DNA of 64,000 nt from Streptomyces caniscabiei (lineage in GTDB: Bacteria > Actinomycetota > Actinomycetes > Streptomycetales > Streptomycetaceae), in contig NZ_JABXWI010000004.1 in assembly GCF_014930365.1 (NCBI RefSeq), positions 310,001 through 374,000 of the forward strand. The letters are read 5' to 3'. A program made the translations under genes and the position numbers. Numbering within the stretch: position 1 is the stretch's first letter; the number at the start of each line of letters is the position of its first letter. The notes below the pieces were generated by a model, which saw only the letters and a program-made list of their open reading frames with translations, did no database searches and was not told where the DNA came from. This document shows positions 9,782 to 18,454 of the stretch, piece after piece.

Positions 9782-10510
9782 ATGACGCTGCTCCGCGACG
9801 AGGACCTGGCCGCCGCCTTCGACCACGCCTCGCGCAGCTACGACACGCTGGTGTCCGCCAACCCCGGCTATCACAGCCAGTTGCGCCGCTCGGCGCGCCG
9901 CCTCGGGCTGCCCCGGCGGGGGGCCGGTCTGCGTGTCCTCGACCTCGGCTGCGGGACCGGTGCGTCGACCGCCGCGCTCGCCGCCGTTCTCCCCGAGGCC
10001 GAGATCACCGCGGTGGACGCCTCGGCGGGCATGTTGGAGCGCGCGGCCCGCAAACCCTGGCACGAGGGGGTGAACTTCGTGTGCGCGCCCGCCGAGCGAC
10101 TGGCCGAGGCGGGTGTGGAAGGCCCGTTCGACGCCGTGTTCGCCGCCTATCTCTTCCGTAACGTCACCGATCCCGACGGCGTCCTGTCGACCGTGCGGGA
10201 CGTCCTGGCCCCCCGAGGTCGGCTGGCGGTGCACGAGTACACCCTCAGCGGCCGGCCCCTCGACCGGGCCATGTGGACCGGGGTGTGCCGTGGCCTGGTC
10301 CTGCCCGTCGCCACCGCCCTCGGCGACGGCGACCTCTACCGCCATCTGTGGCGCAGCGTGGTGGAGTTCGACACCGCCGGCGACTTCGCCGCACGGGTCC
10401 ACTCCCATGGCTTCGAAGCGGTACGGGTCCTGCCCCTGCCCGGATGGCAGACCGGCATCACGCACACGATCGTCGCCCGCCGGCCGGCCACCGCCGAGGA
10501 CGGCCGATGA
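9782..10510 (+). CDS. crtT: CrtT, UbiE-like methyltransferase of the carotenoid cluster
   Basis: 242 residues. The SAM-binding motif VLDLGCGTGASTAALA and AVDASAGMLERA mark a class I, UbiE-type methyltransferase. Position between crtY and crtU matches crtT of the crtYTU operon in S. coelicolor and S. griseus. Its exact step is not established for the family to my knowledge. The ATG has a GAGGAG site upstream, and the stop overlaps the crtU start (ATGA), so the two are probably translated together. Confidence 0.85.
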   Translation: MTLLRDEDLAAAFDHASRSYDTLVSANPGYHSQLRRSARRLGLPRRGAGLRVLDLGCGTGASTAALAAVLPEAEITAVDASAGMLERAARKPWHEGVNFVCAPAERLAEAGVEGPFDAVFAAYLFRNVTDPDGVLSTVRDVLAPRGRLAVHEYTLSGRPLDRAMWTGVCRGLVLPVATALGDGDLYRHLWRSVVEFDTAGDFAARVHSHGFEAVRVLPLPGWQTGITHTIVARRPATAEDGR

Positions 10511-12093
10511 AGGCCCGCCGGGGCGGCGACCCGCTGCGGCCGGGCAGGGACCGGCGGGTCCGCAGGGTGAACGCGGTACCGGGCGCCCCGCGCTTCATGG
10601 GCGACCGGCCGCCGACGACCGCTGTGGTCGGCGGCGGTATCGCCGGGCTGGCCGCCGCGACCGCCCTCGCGGAGCGCGGGGTGCGGGTCACCCTCCACGA
10701 ACGGGAGCAGACCCTCGGCGGACGACTGGCGGGCCGGCCGACCGTGCTGTCCGACGGGACCACCGTCACCATGAGCCGCGGCTTCCACGCGTTCTTCCGC
10801 CAGTACTACAACCTGCGCGGACTGCTGCGGCGGACCGACCCCGGCCTGACCCGCCTGCGCGCGCTGCCCGACTACCCCCTGCGACACGCCGACGGTCTCC
10901 ACGACAGCTTCCGGCACATCCCGCGCACCCCGCCGTGGAGCGCGCTGGGCTTCGTCGCCCTGAGCCCCTCCTTCGGGCTCCGGGACCTGATCCGGATGAA
11001 CCCGGTCGCCGCGCTGCCGCTGCTGGACGTGCGGGTCCCCGACGTCCACACCCGCCTCGACCACGTCAGCGCCCGCGACTTCCTCGACGCGATCCGGTTC
11101 CCCGAGGCCGCGCAGCACCTCGCGTTCGAGGTGTTCTCCCGCAGCTTCTTCGCCGATCCGCGCGAACTGTCCGCGGCCGAGATGGTCCTCATGTTCCACA
11201 TCTACTTCCTCGGCTCGGCGGAAGGACTCCTGTTCGACGTCCCCGACGAGCCCTTCCCGACCGCCCTGTGGGACCCCCTCGCCGCCTATCTCCGCGGCCA
11301 CGGGGCCGACCTGCGCACCGGGACCCCGGTCGAGACGGTCGAGCCCACGCCCGACGGCGGCTTCCTCGTCGCCGCGGGTGAGGAGGAGCGACGGTACGAC
11401 GCGGTCGTCCTGGCCCTGGACACGGGCGGCCTGCGTTCCCTCGTCGGAGACTCCCCGCGCCTGGCGGACGCCGCGTGGCGCGAGCGGGTGGCGGCCCTGC
11501 GCTGCGCGCCGCCGTTCCTGGTCTCCCGTCTGTGGCTGGACCGCCCTGTCGCCGCCCGCCGTCCCGGCTTCCTGGGCACCGCCGGGTACGGCACGCTCGA
11601 CAACGTCAGCGTGCTCGACCGCTGGGAGGGCGAGGCCGCGCGCTGGGCCGCCCGCACCGGCGGATCCGTCGTGGAACTGCACGCCTACGCCCTGTCCGAC
11701 GGCTCGCCCCGAGACGTCGAACAGAAGCGTCTGCTGGAGCAGTTGCACCGGGTGTACCCCGAGACGCGGGCGGCGCGGGTGCTGGACGAACGGCACGAGT
11801 GGCGGGCCGACTGCCCGCTGTTCCCGGTCGGCGGGTACGACGACCGGCCCACGGTCCGCACCAGCGACCCCGCCCTGGTGGTGGCCGGGGATCTGGTCCG
11901 CACCGGCCTCCCGGTCGCCCTCATGGAGCGGGCTGCCACCAGCGGATTCCTCGCCGCCAACGCGCTGCTGGAGCGGTGGGGGGTCAGGGGCCAGACGCTG
12001 TGGACCGTCCCCGACGGCGGCCGGGGCCCCCTGCTGCGCCGGCTCGCCCGGAGGGCGGAACCGGCGCAGGAGCGGGGGTCGGTTCGGCCGTGA
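10507..12093 (+). CDS. crtU: CrtU, beta-carotene desaturase/methyltransferase
   Basis: 528 residues. Converts the beta-ionone rings of beta-carotene to aromatic rings, giving isorenieratene. A dinucleotide-binding motif AVVGGGIAGLAAATALAERG follows an Arg-rich leader of about 35 residues, then SRGFHAFFRQYYNLR, typical of CrtU proteins. A C-terminal FAD contact region LVVAGDLVRTGLPVALMERA is present. A later start around 10597 would remove the leader; the upstream ATG is preferred because it couples to crtT. Confidence 0.92.
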   Translation: MKARRGGDPLRPGRDRRVRRVNAVPGAPRFMGDRPPTTAVVGGGIAGLAAATALAERGVRVTLHEREQTLGGRLAGRPTVLSDGTTVTMSRGFHAFFRQYYNLRGLLRRTDPGLTRLRALPDYPLRHADGLHDSFRHIPRTPPWSALGFVALSPSFGLRDLIRMNPVAALPLLDVRVPDVHTRLDHVSARDFLDAIRFPEAAQHLAFEVFSRSFFADPRELSAAEMVLMFHIYFLGSAEGLLFDVPDEPFPTALWDPLAAYLRGHGADLRTGTPVETVEPTPDGGFLVAAGEEERRYDAVVLALDTGGLRSLVGDSPRLADAAWRERVAALRCAPPFLVSRLWLDRPVAARRPGFLGTAGYGTLDNVSVLDRWEGEAARWAARTGGSVVELHAYALSDGSPRDVEQKRLLEQLHRVYPETRAARVLDERHEWRADCPLFPVGGYDDRPTVRTSDPALVVAGDLVRTGLPVALMERAATSGFLAANALLERWGVRGQTLWTVPDGGRGPLLRRLARRAEPAQERGSVRP

Positions 12094-12112
12094 CGACGGG
12101 TGCGATCGTCAC
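12090..12112. terminator. Hairpin between crtU and the convergent small membrane gene
   Basis: A perfect 7-base stem, GTGACGA at 12090-12096 and TCGTCAC at 12106-12112, with a 9-base loop, spans the crtU stop codon and the end of the opposing gene. It would serve both strands as a terminator. There is no T-tract, which is usual in this GC-rich genus. Confidence 0.4.
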
Positions 12113-12414
12113 CGTTCCGCCGCGGGCCCCGCACCCATGGTCCTGAGCTGCCGGACGAGGCGGGCCTGCGGCGGCACGCGTGTCGCCGCGCCGGGTGTCC
12201 GGGCGCCCGCTTCAGCCGTCCGATGGCGCCGTAACCACAGGGATGTCATGGACAACAGCCCGGTGAAGACCACCAGAAGCACCACGGACACCCACATGGG
12301 CCGACTTCCGGGACGCGTCCACCCTTCCTCGGCCGCCGACGCCGCCCACAGGACGGCGGCGGTCGCGTAGAAGGCTCGGATGCGTCGCAGTTGCCGCACG
12401 ACGGGCGGCGGCAT
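12109..12414 (-). CDS. Small two-helix membrane protein, unknown function
   Basis: 101 residues with two probable membrane helices: FYATAAVLWAASAAEE and WVSVVLLVVFTGLLSMTSLW, followed by an Arg-rich cytoplasmic tail. I do not recognise the family. The ATG at 12414 has GAGGAAAG about nine bases upstream; an ATG eight codons earlier (12438) is also possible. It faces crtU tail-to-tail, so it is probably not part of carotenoid synthesis, though it is on the same strand as the prenyl-synthase genes to its right. Confidence 0.55.
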   Translation of the reverse strand: MPPPVVRQLRRIRAFYATAAVLWAASAAEEGWTRPGSRPMWVSVVLLVVFTGLLSMTSLWLRRHRTAEAGARTPGAATRVPPQARLVRQLRTMGAGPAAER

Positions 12415-12501
12415 CGGATGGTCTTTCCTCGGCGTCATGGCGCCCCGTGTACCCGCATCCGTCCCCGGTTCACCGGTCACTTGGGGAGAACGCGCCGTTG
12501 G

Positions 12502-12573
12502 CACGCGCCGCCGGAGACGGAGGCCCGCTCAGAGGTGCCACGCGCCGCCGAAGGCGGAGGCCCGCTCAGAGGT
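12502..12573. repeat. 35-base tandem duplication at the 3' end of the prenyl-synthase gene
   Basis: Two copies of a 35-base unit lie at 12502-12536 and 12539-12573, offset by 37 bases. They share CACGCGCCGCCG and CGGAGGCCCGCTCAGAGGT and differ only in four central bases (GAGA against AAGG). The right copy contains the real stop codon and last codons of the prenyl synthase; the left copy is a non-coding echo of the gene end. Looks like a recent local duplication. Confidence 0.75.
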
Positions 12574-13609
12574 CGCGCAGCACCAGGTACCGCGACAGCG
12601 CCCGCAACTCGTCCCCGGCTCCGCCCTCCGGCAGGACGTCGGCCAGCTCGGCGTCCGCGGCGGCGATGTGCGCCCGTGCCTCGTCCAGAGCCGCCGCCCT
12701 GCCGCCGGCCGCCTCGACGAGGCCGGCCGCCTCCTCGGGGTCCGCCCCCGACTCCAGGAGGACGGCCAGACGCCGCGCCTCGGTGGTCGGGCAGTCGAGC
12801 GCGGCCAGGACGGGGAAGGTCTTCTTGCGCTCCCGGAGATCGCCGTGCACGGGTTTGCCGGTGACCTCGGGGTCGCCCCAGATGCCCAGCACATCGTCGA
12901 CGATCTGGAACGCCAGGCCGAGACGGCGGCCGGCGCGGTCGAGCGCCGAGACCACGTGCGGCGGACCGCCGCCCAGCAGCGCGCCGAGTGCGGCCGAGCT
13001 GCCGAGCAGGGCCCCGGTCTTGCCCTCGGCCATCGCCCGGTACTCCGCGGGCCGCACCCGCTCGGGCCCCGTCCAGGGGCGCGTGGTGAACAGCAGGTCC
13101 TCGGCCTGACCGTGCACCAGGTCGCCCAGCGCCGCCGACAGCACACGCAGCGCGGTGGGACCCGCCCCGGTGGCCGCGAGCGTCTCGACGGCCAGCGCGA
13201 ACAGGGCGTCGCCCGCGAGGACCGCGGGTCCCGTGCCGTATGCCGCCCAGACGGCGGGGCGACGGCGGCGGGCCGTGTCACCGTCCATGATGTCGTCGTG
13301 CAGCAGCGAGAAGGTGTGCACCAGCTCCACCGCGACCGCCGCGGGCACCCCGGTGCGCCCGGCGGCGCCCACCGCCTCGGCGCCGAGCACGGCCAGTGCC
13401 TGTCGCACGCCCTTGCCCCCGGACGCGGCGGCGGGGGCCGGGGCGCCACTCACCTCGCACCAGCCGAAGGAGTACGCGGCCATCTCGCCCACCCAGGGGT
13501 GCATCCGCCCGACCGCGTCCCGCAGGGCAGGCCGCACCAGCTCGCGGCAGCGCGCCAGTACGAGGGGGACGTCGGCCGGTACCCGCAAGGCGGAGGAGAG
13601 CGGGGTCAC
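12566..13609 (-). CDS. Second polyprenyl (probably geranylgeranyl) diphosphate synthase
   Basis: 347 residues, a separate prenyltransferase from CrtE. The first aspartate motif is LLHDDIMDGD (about residue 100). The second is FQIVDDVLGIWGD, where the usual DDxxD reads DDxxG, followed by D four residues later. The KTFPVLAAL region near residue 270 is typical of the family. The GTG start overlaps the stop of the TPR gene (GTGA), so the two form an operon. Product length is not provable; C15-C20 is likely. It may supply a terpenoid or membrane lipid rather than the carotenoid pathway. Confidence 0.85.
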   Translation of the reverse strand: MTPLSSALRVPADVPLVLARCRELVRPALRDAVGRMHPWVGEMAAYSFGWCEVSGAPAPAAASGGKGVRQALAVLGAEAVGAAGRTGVPAAVAVELVHTFSLLHDDIMDGDTARRRRPAVWAAYGTGPAVLAGDALFALAVETLAATGAGPTALRVLSAALGDLVHGQAEDLLFTTRPWTGPERVRPAEYRAMAEGKTGALLGSSAALGALLGGGPPHVVSALDRAGRRLGLAFQIVDDVLGIWGDPEVTGKPVHGDLRERKKTFPVLAALDCPTTEARRLAVLLESGADPEEAAGLVEAAGGRAAALDEARAHIAAADAELADVLPEGGAGDELRALSRYLVLRDL

Positions 13610-14781
13610 CGTACGGCCTCCGCCCGGACACCGCGCCCGGCGGTCCGCGCGTCGCGGTGCGCCTGGTCGTCAGGGCCCGCCTGGTCGTGTGCGGGGAGTT
13701 CGCCCCGGTCCCGAAGGACGCGCTCGTCCTGGTCCCGCGGAGCATGTTCGTCCTCGTCGCGCAGGCCGAGCTCGTCCCGTGCCCGCTCCACCATCTGCCG
13801 TGCGTGCCGGAGTCCGATCCGCTCCAACTCCCGTGCCAGACCGTCCAGTTCCGACGCGGTCTCGGTACGGTCCCGGCCCAGTCGGGCGCGGGACTTGACC
13901 AGCCCCAGCCTGGACAGCGCCTCCCCTCGTGGCTCGCTCATCCCACGGAACTCCGCGAGGGCCCCTTCGTAGGTGTCCCGTGCCTCGACATGACGCCCCG
14001 CCCGGTAGAGGACGTTGCCGCGCATCTTGTGGTTGTAGGCCAGCGCGCTGGACAGCCGCATCTCCCGGCACATCACCTCGGCCTCCGACAGCAGCACGAG
14101 CGCCCGCTCGACGTCCCCGTCCCGCGCCGAGACGATGTCGGCGAGCCCGCGCAGTGCCCAGGCGTGGCCGCGCCGGTCGTCGGCGCCCGCGGCTATCAGG
14201 GCCGCCTCCTCGAACATCGCGTAGGCGCTGTCGAACGAGCCCCGTTGGCGGTGGATCTGCGCGATGCCCTCCAGCGCCCACACCGTGTGGCGCGCCTCCC
14301 CGCGTCGCCGGGCCTCGGCCAGCAGCTGTTCGTGCAGCTGGGCGACGGCCTCGTAGTCGCCCTGGATCCGGCCCGTCTCGGCCAGTCCCGCGAGGGAGTA
14401 GCCGCGCACGACGATGTCGCCGCCCCGTTCGCCCAGCTCGGCCGCCAGCCCGAGGAGCCGCCGGGCCAGGGTGAACGAGCCTCGTTGCCGGGCCAGCGTG
14501 CCACCGCTCCACAGGGCCCAGGCCATCGCTCCCGTGTCCCCCGCCGCTCTGGCCGCGCGATAACTCGCCTTCCACGCCCGGTCCGCCTCACCGATCTGCC
14601 CCAGCCGGCGGTGCGCCTCGGCCACGGCGAGCCCGGAGCGTGCCGCCTCGCCGTGCTCCCCGGCGCGCTCGGCCTCTCTCAACTGCCGTGTGCCGGCCGC
14701 CAGTACCTCGGTCAGGGAGGAATTCACGGACAGGGTGGTCAGAGCGCCTTGGTATTCGGGCGCGAACGCCTTGCCGTACAT
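13606..14781 (-). CDS. Tetratricopeptide-repeat protein coupled to prenyl synthase
   Basis: 391 residues, almost wholly alpha-helical TPR-like repeats (for example ARSGLAVAEAHRRLGQIGEA, then further units with ALxGLAxI and GDYEAVAQLHEQ). The last 60 residues are charged, rich in D, E, R and H, with near-repeats of the type LRDEDEHAPRDQDERVLRDR. There is no signal peptide or DNA-binding domain, so it is probably a cytoplasmic scaffold or partner protein. It is the first gene of a two-gene operon with the prenyl synthase and sits directly behind a strong palindrome. Function unknown. Confidence 0.7.
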   Translation of the reverse strand: MYGKAFAPEYQGALTTLSVNSSLTEVLAAGTRQLREAERAGEHGEAARSGLAVAEAHRRLGQIGEADRAWKASYRAARAAGDTGAMAWALWSGGTLARQRGSFTLARRLLGLAAELGERGGDIVVRGYSLAGLAETGRIQGDYEAVAQLHEQLLAEARRRGEARHTVWALEGIAQIHRQRGSFDSAYAMFEEAALIAAGADDRRGHAWALRGLADIVSARDGDVERALVLLSEAEVMCREMRLSSALAYNHKMRGNVLYRAGRHVEARDTYEGALAEFRGMSEPRGEALSRLGLVKSRARLGRDRTETASELDGLARELERIGLRHARQMVERARDELGLRDEDEHAPRDQDERVLRDRGELPAHDQAGPDDQAHRDARTAGRGVRAEAVR

Positions 14782-14816
14782 GGAACCCTTTCGGTGGATG
14801 CGCCCTACACGCGCCA

Positions 14817-14848
14817 TGTATACACGCTGTGTATACATGATGTGTATA
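14817..14848. promoter_or_regulatory. Operator: perfect inverted repeat upstream of the TPR gene
   Basis: TGTATACAC (14817-14825), GCT, GTGTATACA (14829-14837) is a perfect 9-base inverted repeat with a 3-base spacer, followed by a third half-site TGTGTATA at 14841-14848. It lies 36 bases upstream of the TPR start, where it would overlap the promoter. The AT-rich sequence stands out against its GC-rich neighbours. The cognate regulator is unknown. Confidence 0.75.
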
Positions 14849-14862
14849 GAGAGCGAAAATCA

Positions 14863-14889
14863 ACGCCGCCCCAGGAGCCGGGGCGGCGT
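14863..14889 (-). terminator. Hairpin downstream of the alginate-lyase gene
   Basis: ACGCCGCCCC (14863-14872) and GGGGCGGCGT (14880-14889) form a perfect 10-base stem with a 7-base loop. It lies about 110 bases past the stop of the leftward lyase gene and before the TPR promoter, which suits a terminator that isolates the two units. Confidence 0.6.
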
Positions 14890-14998
14890 CCGTTACCGAT
14901 CAAGATGCCGTGCGCGCCGTGCGGGTTGCTCGTGAGGCGCAGATCACCTCACCGGGCGGCACGGCTCCGGCCGGCCGCCAACCATCGCTGGGCGGCGC

Positions 14999-16189
14999 TC
15001 AGTTGGGGTTCTCCGCGTGCGTGAGCGTCGTCCAGGCGTTGAAGTAGTTGTCCGTGCCCGAGGGCCGGCGGGCCTCGGTGTACTTCTGGGTGTTGGTCAT
15101 CGCGATGCCGAGGCGGTGGTGGAGGGCGTTGAAGCCGACCTCGGTGACCCGGCCGAGTCCCTTGGCGACCGAGCCGCCGCACAGCCAGGAGGGCACGGCG
15201 GTGCCGTTCTCGTAGGACGTGTGGAAGCCCAGCGCGTGGCGCAGCCGGTCCTGGATCCTGGGGTAGAGGTCCTGGCCCTGGATCCGGCTGGTCTCCGCGA
15301 TGTTGGCGAGGGAGGCGATGCCCCAGCCGGTGTGCCCGAAGTCGCGGCAGGTCTCCTGGGCGAGGCCGTCGGTGAAGGTGTCCTGTCCCTGCCAGTACTT
15401 GATGATCTCGGCACGGGTGTCGATGCTGCTGCCGGCGGGCGGTTCGGGCAGGTCGCCGTCGCCGTTCAGGTAGACGTACGCCGGGACGCGGGCGAGGTAG
15501 GTGGCGACGGCCTTGTCGTAGGCGGCGCGGTCCTCGATGAAGACGGCGATGCCGAGCGCCGCCTCGGTCATGACCAGTTCCCAGTTGCCGTTCTTGGTCG
15601 GGGCGCCGTTGATGACCTCGGGGAGGTACACGTCGCGCAGCATGGTCGCGAAGCGGACCGCGCCAGGCCAGCCGCCGTCGTAGGTGTACTTGATGATCTC
15701 GGCGGCGCGCGGCCAGGTGGAACCGGCCCAGCCGGTCTGCAGCGGGGCGTTGCTGTTGGTGTGGTCGGTGATGGTCGCGGACCAGGCGTCCATGATCTCG
15801 ATCGACTTTTTGGCGTACCGGCTGTCGCGGGTGAAGTACCAGGCGAGCGCCTGCGTGTAGGCGGCGACGGCGTCCTGGCGCTCGTCGGTGCAGCCGTTGT
15901 TGGGGTTGGACGAGGAGCCGCACTCGACGACGGGCCGCGGTTTGGCGGGACGCGACAGGGAGGCGTAGGAGCTGGCCATCATGGCGTCGTAGGCGGCCTT
16001 CCACGGCTGCCGGCCGGCCCGCACGTTCGACCGGGCGTGGTCGAGCTGCCCCCGACTCACCAGCACACCGGGGTGGGTGAAGGCGGCCGGGGCGGCCTCC
16101 GCGCGTGGGGCCGGGCCGGTGAACTGGACGCTCAACAGCCCGGCCAGCAGGGCGAGTACACCGAGCAGGGCGGTTCTGGTGCGGGACAT
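14999..16189 (-). CDS. Secreted alginate-lyase-family polysaccharide lyase
   Basis: 396 residues with an export signal (MSRTRTALLGVLALLAGLL, ending near AEAAPA). The mature part resembles the alginate lyase alpha/alpha-barrel family: NNGCTDERQDAVAAYTQALA, a WELVMTEAALGIAVF segment and a central GHTGWGIASLANIAE. Family members cleave uronate polysaccharides by beta-elimination outside the cell; the actual substrate here is unknown. It is monocistronic, with its own promoter and terminator. Confidence 0.75.
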   Translation of the reverse strand: MSRTRTALLGVLALLAGLLSVQFTGPAPRAEAAPAAFTHPGVLVSRGQLDHARSNVRAGRQPWKAAYDAMMASSYASLSRPAKPRPVVECGSSSNPNNGCTDERQDAVAAYTQALAWYFTRDSRYAKKSIEIMDAWSATITDHTNSNAPLQTGWAGSTWPRAAEIIKYTYDGGWPGAVRFATMLRDVYLPEVINGAPTKNGNWELVMTEAALGIAVFIEDRAAYDKAVATYLARVPAYVYLNGDGDLPEPPAGSSIDTRAEIIKYWQGQDTFTDGLAQETCRDFGHTGWGIASLANIAETSRIQGQDLYPRIQDRLRHALGFHTSYENGTAVPSWLCGGSVAKGLGRVTEVGFNALHHRLGIAMTNTQKYTEARRPSGTDNYFNAWTTLTHAENPN

Positions 16190-16203
16190 CCGATGACCTC
16201 TTC

Positions 16204-16292
16204 CGTTCAGGAAAATTCGTTCAGGAATGAGAACGCCGTTCCGAATACAGAAGCTTGGTCCGGACCATAGAAATCAACCGTGCACATGTCAA
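16204..16292 (-). promoter_or_regulatory. Promoter of the alginate-lyase gene
   Basis: Reading leftwards, TTGACA (complement of 16287-16292) and TATGGT (complement of 16264-16269) are 17 bases apart, an excellent housekeeping promoter. Between it and the start codon lie two direct copies of CGTTCAGGAA (16204-16213 and 16218-16227), 14 bases apart, possibly a regulator site. The -35 sits in the 12-mer GTTGACATGTGC, which recurs in the promoter at 36107-36134. Confidence 0.7.
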
Positions 16293-16314
16293 CAGGCGGG
16301 ACGCGCCCACCGGG

Positions 16315-17166
16315 CTAGTCGGACGGCGCGCCGCTCCGTTCCGCACGGCGGTGGCGCGCGGCCAGACGGGAGCCGGACTCGCGGCGGGCCGCGCGGCGCA
16401 GCAGGGGGACCGCGAGGAGGAAGCCCAGCACCGCCCAGGCGGTCAGCACCAGGGCGACCAGGGGCAGTTCCCAGGAGCCGGCCATCTCGGCGGCCCGTGC
16501 CGAGTCCGGGAGCAGCGCCGAACGCAGGCCCTGCGCCATCCACTTGAGCGGGAAGACCGCGGCCACCTGCTGGACCGGCACGGGCAGCACGGTGATGGGG
16601 AAGACCACCCCCGAGGTGAGCAGCAGCCCCATCGTCGGCAGCATGATCAACGCCAGCGCCTCACGGGGGTTGGGCAGTACGGCGCCTATGGCCGCGCCGA
16701 GCGGTACGACGGCGAGCAGCCCGAGCGTGGTGACCCACAGCAGCGTCAGCCAGCCGCCCGGCCCCCGGGGCAGGGGCCCGTCCACCAGCAGCGCCGCGGC
16801 CCCGAGGAGGAGCGCCAGCGTGCCCACCGACACCACGACCACCAGCACGGACTTGGCGACGAGATAGGCCGGTATCCCGCCGGGCGTGGCACGCAGCCGC
16901 AGCAGGGCGCCCTCCTCCCTCTCGGTCACGAGTATCTGCGGGAGGTTGATCAGCCCGATCTGGAACAGCAGGTAGGCGGCGAAGCCCGCCAGCACCAGAT
17001 GGGACATGGGGGTCCGGGTGCCGGGCACGTCGTCACCGATCCAGGCGGCGACGAGCAGCGCCACGACCACGTTGGTCAGATGGCTGGACATCTCCTTGCC
17101 GCTGCGCACGAAGTGCCGCAGCTCGATGCCGCCGCGCTGGAGCCCGGCACGCCATGTGTTCGTCAT
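16315..17166 (-). CDS. ABC-2 type transporter permease
   Basis: 283 residues with about six membrane helices (for example LVLAGFAAYLLFQIGLI and LLLGAAALLV). The layout matches ABC-2 exporters, with a cytoplasmic start and a conserved LILPTMGLLLTSGVVFP-like central helix. Works with the ATPase encoded immediately upstream. The RRAxRR-rich C-terminus is cytoplasmic. Last gene of a four-gene leftward operon; substrate unknown, often a drug or lipid in this family. Confidence 0.85.
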   Translation of the reverse strand: MTNTWRAGLQRGGIELRHFVRSGKEMSSHLTNVVVALLVAAWIGDDVPGTRTPMSHLVLAGFAAYLLFQIGLINLPQILVTEREEGALLRLRATPGGIPAYLVAKSVLVVVVSVGTLALLLGAAALLVDGPLPRGPGGWLTLLWVTTLGLLAVVPLGAAIGAVLPNPREALALIMLPTMGLLLTSGVVFPITVLPVPVQQVAAVFPLKWMAQGLRSALLPDSARAAEMAGSWELPLVALVLTAWAVLGFLLAVPLLRRAARRESGSRLAARHRRAERSGAPSD

Positions 17167-17177
17167 GGGTGACCCTT

Positions 17178-18086
17178 TCACGCGACCCCCGCCTCCTCGT
17201 CCACGGCGCCGTCCGCGCCGTCGGCCTCCCGGTGCACCATGTGCAGATAGGTGTCCTCCAGCGTCGGGCGGCGGACCTCCAGGTCGGCGATCGGGCCGTC
17301 CGCGTGCCGGTGGAGCTCCCAGACCAGCCGGGAGGGGTCCTCGGTGCGTTCGCGGCGGGACGTACCGTCGTCGGCCGTCCAGCGGACCTCGGCCCGGGCG
17401 GCGGCGCGGCGGGCCAGTTCCGCGGGGGTTCCGCAGGCCCGGATCCGGCCGCCGACCAGCATGGCGATCCGGTCCGCGAGCCGCTCGGCCTCCGCCAGGT
17501 CGTGGGTGGTGAGCAGGACGGTGACGCCCTCGTCGCGGGCCAGCCGTTCCACCAGGCCGTGGAACTCGTGCCGCGCCTCCGGGTCGAAGCCGGCGGTCGG
17601 CTCGTCCAGGAAGAGGAGTTCGGGGCGGCCGACTATGCCGAGCGCGACGTCCAGCCGGCGGCGCTGGCCGCCGGACAGCCGGCCCACCTGCCGGCCGGCC
17701 TGCTCGGTGAGGCCGACCAGGTCGAGGAGTTCGGCCGGGTCGCGCGGGGCGGGGTAGTACGTCGCGAAGTGTGTCAGCAGTTCGGCGACCCGCCAGCCGC
17801 GGTGGTCGCGCCAGGACTGCAGGACCAGTCCGATCCGGGCCCGCCACGCGTCGTCGCCCCGCTCGGGGTCCGTCCCGAGGACGCTCGCCTCACCGCCCGA
17901 ACGCCGTCGGAAGCCCTCCAGGATCTCGACGGTGGTGGTCTTCCCGGCCCCGTTGGGGCCGAGCAGCGCGAAGACCTCGCCGCGACGGATGTCCAGGTCG
18001 ACACCACGCAGGACGTCGAGGGCGCCGTACGACATCGTCACATCGCGCGCGTGGACGACGGCCGGTGCGTCGGTGTGCCCCGTCAT
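17178..18086 (-). CDS. ABC transporter ATP-binding protein (drug-exporter type)
   Basis: 302 residues. Walker A GPNGAGKTTT (about residue 45), signature LSGGQRRRLDVALG, Walker B LLFLDEPTAGFD and the switch histidine in LLTTHDLAEAE are all intact. The C-terminal 70 residues form the accessory region seen in DrrA-like exporter ATPases. The start ATG overlaps the stop of the upstream regulator gene. Pairs with the ABC-2 permease 11 bases downstream. Confidence 0.92.
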   Translation of the reverse strand: MTGHTDAPAVVHARDVTMSYGALDVLRGVDLDIRRGEVFALLGPNGAGKTTTVEILEGFRRRSGGEASVLGTDPERGDDAWRARIGLVLQSWRDHRGWRVAELLTHFATYYPAPRDPAELLDLVGLTEQAGRQVGRLSGGQRRRLDVALGIVGRPELLFLDEPTAGFDPEARHEFHGLVERLARDEGVTVLLTTHDLAEAERLADRIAMLVGGRIRACGTPAELARRAAARAEVRWTADDGTSRRERTEDPSRLVWELHRHADGPIADLEVRRPTLEDTYLHMVHREADGADGAVDEEAGVA

Positions 18087-18454
18087 CGTCCGGCCTCCGC
18101 GTGCCGTTCCCGTGCTGCCGAAGCGCCGGGCGCGGCCGGGGAGCCTGTCGCGGCCGGGGGGCCGGCGCCGTCGACGATCGCCCGGAGCGCCGCGACGTGC
18201 CCCTCGAAGGCGGCGCGGCCGCGGTCCGTCAGCCGTACCCGGGTGCGCCGCCTGCGGCCGCCGCCCTCCTTGCGGAGCTCCAGGTATCCGGCCTCCTCCA
18301 GGGTGTGCAGTTGCTTGGAGAGGGCGGAGTCGCTGAGCGAGAGGCTGTCGCGGACGAACGGGAAGTCCGCCCATTCGGTGGCGGCGAGCAGCGCGACCAC
18401 CGAGAGCCGGGTGGCGGGGTGAATCAGCTCGTCGAAGCCGCTGGGGGTGCTCAT
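18083..18454 (-). CDS. Winged-helix transcriptional regulator (MarR/ArsR-like)
   Basis: 123 residues. A winged helix covers about residues 5-85: DELIHPATRLSVVALLAATE, then LSDSALSKQLHTLEEAGYLE as the recognition segment and an Arg-rich wing GGGRRRRTRVRLTDRGR. It belongs to the small DNA-binding family often found with ABC exporters in Streptomyces. Both ends overlap neighbours by four bases. Probably represses its own operon through the palindrome at 18984-19031. Confidence 0.85.
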   Translation of the reverse strand: MSTPSGFDELIHPATRLSVVALLAATEWADFPFVRDSLSLSDSALSKQLHTLEEAGYLELRKEGGGRRRRTRVRLTDRGRAAFEGHVAALRAIVDGAGPPAATGSPAAPGASAARERHAEAGR

